64,000 nucleotides of DNA, taken from NCBI RefSeq assembly GCF_002233675.1, contig NZ_NMUQ01000001.1, forward strand, positions 999,938 through 1,063,937, given 5' to 3'. Below are positions 61,180 through 64,000 of the stretch, in pieces; positions within the stretch are counted from its first letter, which is position 1; every line of letters begins with the position of its first letter. Both the position numbers and the translations under genes were made by a program. The notes under the pieces are model-generated. The model was not told the origin of the DNA, did no database searches, and saw only the letters and a list, made by a program, of their open reading frames with translations. Origin of the DNA: Paenibacillus herberti (GTDB lineage Bacteria; Bacillota; Bacilli; Paenibacillales; Paenibacillaceae).

Positions 61180-62451
61180 ATGGCGTTTCAGCAAGCAACC
61201 ACTGGCCGCATTCGACTGCATGTGCTGCCGACCAAGCGGTTCAAAACCTTTGCGATCTCCCTTTTTGCTGGCATTCCTCTGCAGGAATCTACCGTTACAA
61301 GCACTGCGCTGAACCCGTTCGTGCTTCGCCGGGGTACGGCATCAGCTCCCGAGACGATCGCTTTTCGCGAGCAACTGGACAATATGTACGGAGCAGGTTT
61401 CGGCTTTGATGTGTACAAGAGGAGCAACGCTCAGATTGTGCAGTTCCGTATGGATGTAATTAATGATCGTTTCGTTAGCGGTACAGAGCCGCTGCTCGCA
61501 CGCTCCATGAAGTTTTTAGGGGAAGCGGTAACCGCCCCGGCGATGGAGAATGGAGCTTTCCGCGCTAAGTATGTCGAGAGCGAGAAGCGCACGCTGACCA
61601 AAAAGCTTGAGAGCATCATCAACGATAAAATCCGGTATGCTGCCGAGCGCTGTTTGGAAATTATGTGCGAGGGCGAGCCTTATCGACTGCATGCACTCGG
61701 TCGTCTGGAAGATCTGCCTGGTTTGACGCCAGAATCGCTGTACGCTTCTTATCAGACATGGCTGGCCGAGTCTGTGTTGGATTTATATGTGGTTGGTGAT
61801 ACCACTTTGGAAGAGGTGCAAGCGCTGGCAGAGGCGTCTTTCCGGCTGCCTGCCGGAGGCACAGCGGATTATAGCTCGGCAGACATCCGCCAGCAACAGG
61901 GTGAGGTCAAAACCGTTGTGGAGAAGCTGGATGTGGCGCAAGGCAAGCTGAATCTAGGCCTGCGTACCGGCATTGCCTATAGTGATGATCTGTACGCAGC
62001 TTCGCTTATGTACAATGGGATTTTAGGCGGGTTCCCGCATTCCAAGCTGTTCATGAATGTACGGGAGAAGGAGAGCCTAGCCTATTACGCATCCTCTCGC
62101 TTGGATGGCCACAAAGGATTACTTACGATTCAATCCGGCATCGAAGTTGGCAATTACGAGAAGGCGGTTGTCATCATCAAGGAACAACTCGAAAGTATGC
62201 GCCAAGGACAGTTGTCGGAGCTTGAGCTGAGTCAGACGAAGGCGATGCTGATGAATTCGTTGCGCGAGCTGCAGGATTCGGCTTACGAGATGATCGCCTA
62301 TGATTTCAACAGTGTGCTTTCGGGCCGTAGACGTTCCGCGCAGGAGCTGCTTGACGAGGTCAATGCAGTAACGCCGGAGCAGATCGTCCAGGTGGCGGAG
62401 AGCGTCAAGCTGGATACGGTGTACTTTTTGCGCGACAGGAAGGAGGCATAA
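61180..62451 (+). CDS. ymfF: Inactive M16 peptidase-like protein YmfF
   Basis: YmfF (423 aa) has M16B architecture, including the EKESLAYYASSRLDGHKGLL region cited by its ends. It lacks the HxxEH zinc motif, since the matching N-terminal stretch reads NPFVLRRGTASAPETI. It is the catalytically silent partner commonly paired with YmfH. GGGAGGAG precedes ATG 61180. The ymfH gene follows after 5 bp. Confidence 0.9.
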   Translation: MAFQQATTGRIRLHVLPTKRFKTFAISLFAGIPLQESTVTSTALNPFVLRRGTASAPETIAFREQLDNMYGAGFGFDVYKRSNAQIVQFRMDVINDRFVSGTEPLLARSMKFLGEAVTAPAMENGAFRAKYVESEKRTLTKKLESIINDKIRYAAERCLEIMCEGEPYRLHALGRLEDLPGLTPESLYASYQTWLAESVLDLYVVGDTTLEEVQALAEASFRLPAGGTADYSSADIRQQQGEVKTVVEKLDVAQGKLNLGLRTGIAYSDDLYAASLMYNGILGGFPHSKLFMNVREKESLAYYASSRLDGHKGLLTIQSGIEVGNYEKAVVIIKEQLESMRQGQLSELELSQTKAMLMNSLRELQDSAYEMIAYDFNSVLSGRRRSAQELLDEVNAVTPEQIVQVAESVKLDTVYFLRDRKEA

Positions 62452-62456
62452 CCGAT

Positions 62457-63761
62457 ATGCAGAAGCTTCATTATCCAGGTGTAGAGGAGACGCTGTATTA
62501 CGAGCAGCTTCCGAACGGGCTGAGCGTGTATCTGCTTCCTAAAGACGGCTTCCAAAAAACATATGCAACGTTCTCGACCCGCTATGGGTCTGTCGATAAC
62601 CATTTCCGCATCGGCGACCAGCCGCTGGCACGTGTACCGGACGGAATTGCCCATTTTCTGGAGCACAAAATGTTCGAGGAGCCAACAGGCGACATTTTCG
62701 CCACCTTTGCTTCTCAAGGGGCATCGGCGAACGCGTTCACAAGTTTCGATCGGACGGTGTATCTGTTCTCGGCTACCGAGCAAATTGAAGCTAACTTGAG
62801 CACGCTTATCGATTTTGTCCAGCATCCTTACTTTACCGATCAGAATGTTGACAAAGAGAAGGGCATTATCGCTCAGGAAATTAATATGTATAGCGATAAC
62901 CCTGACTGGCGTGTTTATTACGGCCTGATCGAGGCTCTGTATCTAGTCCATCCCGTGCATATCGACATTGCCGGTACGGTGGAGTCGATTTATCAGATTG
63001 ACAAGGAAATGCTTTATCGCTGCTACGAAGCCTTCTATCATCCGTCGAATATGTTGCTGTTCATCGTTGGCGGCATTGACAAGGAGCGGATTATGGAGCT
63101 TGTGCGCGAGAACCAGTCGGCAAAAACATTCCCGGATATGGGTCCAATCGAACGCTTTTTCGATAAGGAACCAACAGGTGTCCGCACGGCCAACAAATCG
63201 ATCTCGTTGCAAGTGTCCCAACCTAAATGCCTTTTTGGCTTTAAGGAAAAAAGCAACGGTCTGGATAGCGCCGCTCTCCTGCGCCGCGATGTAACAACCA
63301 AGCTAATGCTGGAGACGCTGCTTGGTTCGAGCTCACCGCTGTATCAAAGTCTGTATGATGACAATCTGATCTCGGATTCCTTCGGCTATGAGTACAACTG
63401 CAGCAGCGATTACGGCTTCTCGATCATCGGCGGTGATACGAATGACCCTGATGAGCTGGTAAATCGCATTAAGCAAAATATAAGCAGTTTGCTGGAATCA
63501 GGATTGGACGCCGTCTCTTTTGAGCGCATCAAGAAAAAACGTATTGGCAACTATTTGCGCATGCTCAATTCCCCGGAGTCTATTGCCAGTGAGTTCACAC
63601 GTTATAAGTTCCGTGGCCAAGATCTGTTTGAGCTCCTTCCTGCTATCGAAAGCATTACGCTGGAAGAAGTAAACGCACGTCTAAAAGAGCATTTTGACTT
63701 TGCTCAGCTCGCCGTTTCTGTCGTGAACCCAACTTCGCAGCAGGAAGTTCCGGCGTCCTGA
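62457..63761 (+). CDS. ymfH: M16 family zinc peptidase YmfH
   Basis: YmfH (434 aa) has the zinc motif HFLEH at residues 66-70 and the downstream glutamate in KGIIAQEINMYSDNPDWR. It probably forms a heterodimer with YmfF. In Streptococcus and Bacillus-related bacteria such pairs have been linked to peptide processing. The start ATG 62457 is 5 bp after the ymfF stop. Confidence 0.93.
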   Translation: MQKLHYPGVEETLYYEQLPNGLSVYLLPKDGFQKTYATFSTRYGSVDNHFRIGDQPLARVPDGIAHFLEHKMFEEPTGDIFATFASQGASANAFTSFDRTVYLFSATEQIEANLSTLIDFVQHPYFTDQNVDKEKGIIAQEINMYSDNPDWRVYYGLIEALYLVHPVHIDIAGTVESIYQIDKEMLYRCYEAFYHPSNMLLFIVGGIDKERIMELVRENQSAKTFPDMGPIERFFDKEPTGVRTANKSISLQVSQPKCLFGFKEKSNGLDSAALLRRDVTTKLMLETLLGSSSPLYQSLYDDNLISDSFGYEYNCSSDYGFSIIGGDTNDPDELVNRIKQNISSLLESGLDAVSFERIKKKRIGNYLRMLNSPESIASEFTRYKFRGQDLFELLPAIESITLEEVNARLKEHFDFAQLAVSVVNPTSQQEVPAS

Positions 63762-63775
63762 AGCCGCTTCATGAA

Positions 63776-64000
63776 ATGAACGTGCTCATTACCGGGGGAA
63801 GCCGCGGCATCGGCGCCGCTATTGCAAGGCGTTTTGCCGCGGAAGGTATGAACGTTGTCATCCATTATTTGAACTCGCATGAGCAGGCCAACGAGACTGC
63901 TCGAGAATGCCTGACGCTTGGAAGCGGTCAGATAATGACCGTAAGTGCCGATCTGCGCTCCAGGGACAGCCTGGAGAGGATGAAGGAGAAGCTGCAGTCT
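63776..64000 (+). CDS. ymfI: Short-chain dehydrogenase/reductase YmfI (5' part, cut by window edge)
   Basis: The first 75 residues encode the SDR nucleotide-binding motif MNVLITGGSRGIGAAIARRF, then MNVVIHYLN and VSADLRSRDSLERM. It continues past the window. Gene order ymfF-ymfH-ymfI matches B. subtilis. The start is uncertain: ATG 63776 has no good ribosome binding site, and AGGAAG at 63742-63747 would suit an in-frame CTG at 63758. Confidence 0.85.
   Translation, partial: MNVLITGGSRGIGAAIARRFAAEGMNVVIHYLNSHEQANETARECLTLGSGQIMTVSADLRSRDSLERMKEKLQS

Overview
The window reads as a chromosomal segment of a spore-forming, flagellated Firmicute, most likely Paenibacillus or a close relative. This rests on gene order nearly colinear with the Bacillus subtilis fla/che to spoIIIE region, moderately high GC, strong AGGAGG ribosome binding sites, frequent TTG/GTG starts, and sporulation genes (dpaAB, spoIIIE/ftsK, a sleB-type hydrolase) with matching sporulation sigma-factor promoters. 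No tRNA or rRNA gene, intact mobile element or CRISPR array was seen.

Layout. (1) 1-19.2 kb: distal half of the flagellar/chemotaxis operon, all plus strand and tightly packed: fliM (tail), fliY, cheY, fliO, fliP, fliQ, fliR, flhB, flhA, flhF, flhG, cheB, cheA, cheW, cheC, cheD, an unknown membrane protein, sigD, a FapA/DUF342 protein and three small accessory proteins. (2) 19.2-28.4 kb: rpsB, tsf, pyrH, frr, uppS, cdsA, dxr, rseP, proS (translation, UMP phosphorylation, isoprenoid and lipid precursors, site-2 protease). The proS gene encodes the archaeal/eukaryotic-type enzyme. (3) 28.4-29.75 kb: 1.4 kb without an intact gene, full of repeats: an IS66 transposase remnant, a 52-bp-periodic palindromic repeat, a 16-bp inverted-repeat pair and nested hairpin elements. 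(4) 29.76-45.5 kb: polC, then rimP-nusA-rnpM-ylxQ-infB-rbfA-nrnA-truB-ribF, rpsO, pnp. (5) 45.6-52.5 kb: ylxY-mlpA-dut, dpaA-dpaB, dapG-dapA (dipicolinate and lysine/diaminopimelate branch). (6) 52.9-54.6 kb: an RNase J gene. (7) 54.69-56.25 kb: a minus-strand island of two unknown lower-GC genes and a PhnB-like VOC protein. (8) 56.35-64 kb: tepA-ylzJ-ftsK/spoIIIE, a sleB-type germination hydrolase, ymfF-ymfH (M16 peptidase pair) and the start of an SDR gene (ymfI).

The most interesting signals are regulatory or architectural. The sleB-type gene has a sigma-G-like promoter lying inside a hairpin that would hide its ribosome binding site on read-through mRNA but not on the sigma-G transcript. 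Four palindromic repeats at 28.8-29.0 kb have an exact 52-bp period (about five helical turns). Other points are the displaced ProRS type, the large repeat-rich N-terminus of IF2, and the unknown minus-strand pair with a sigma-K-like promoter. I see no wholly new multi-gene defence or metabolic system here. All family assignments come from reading motifs and remembered family features; no database search was run.
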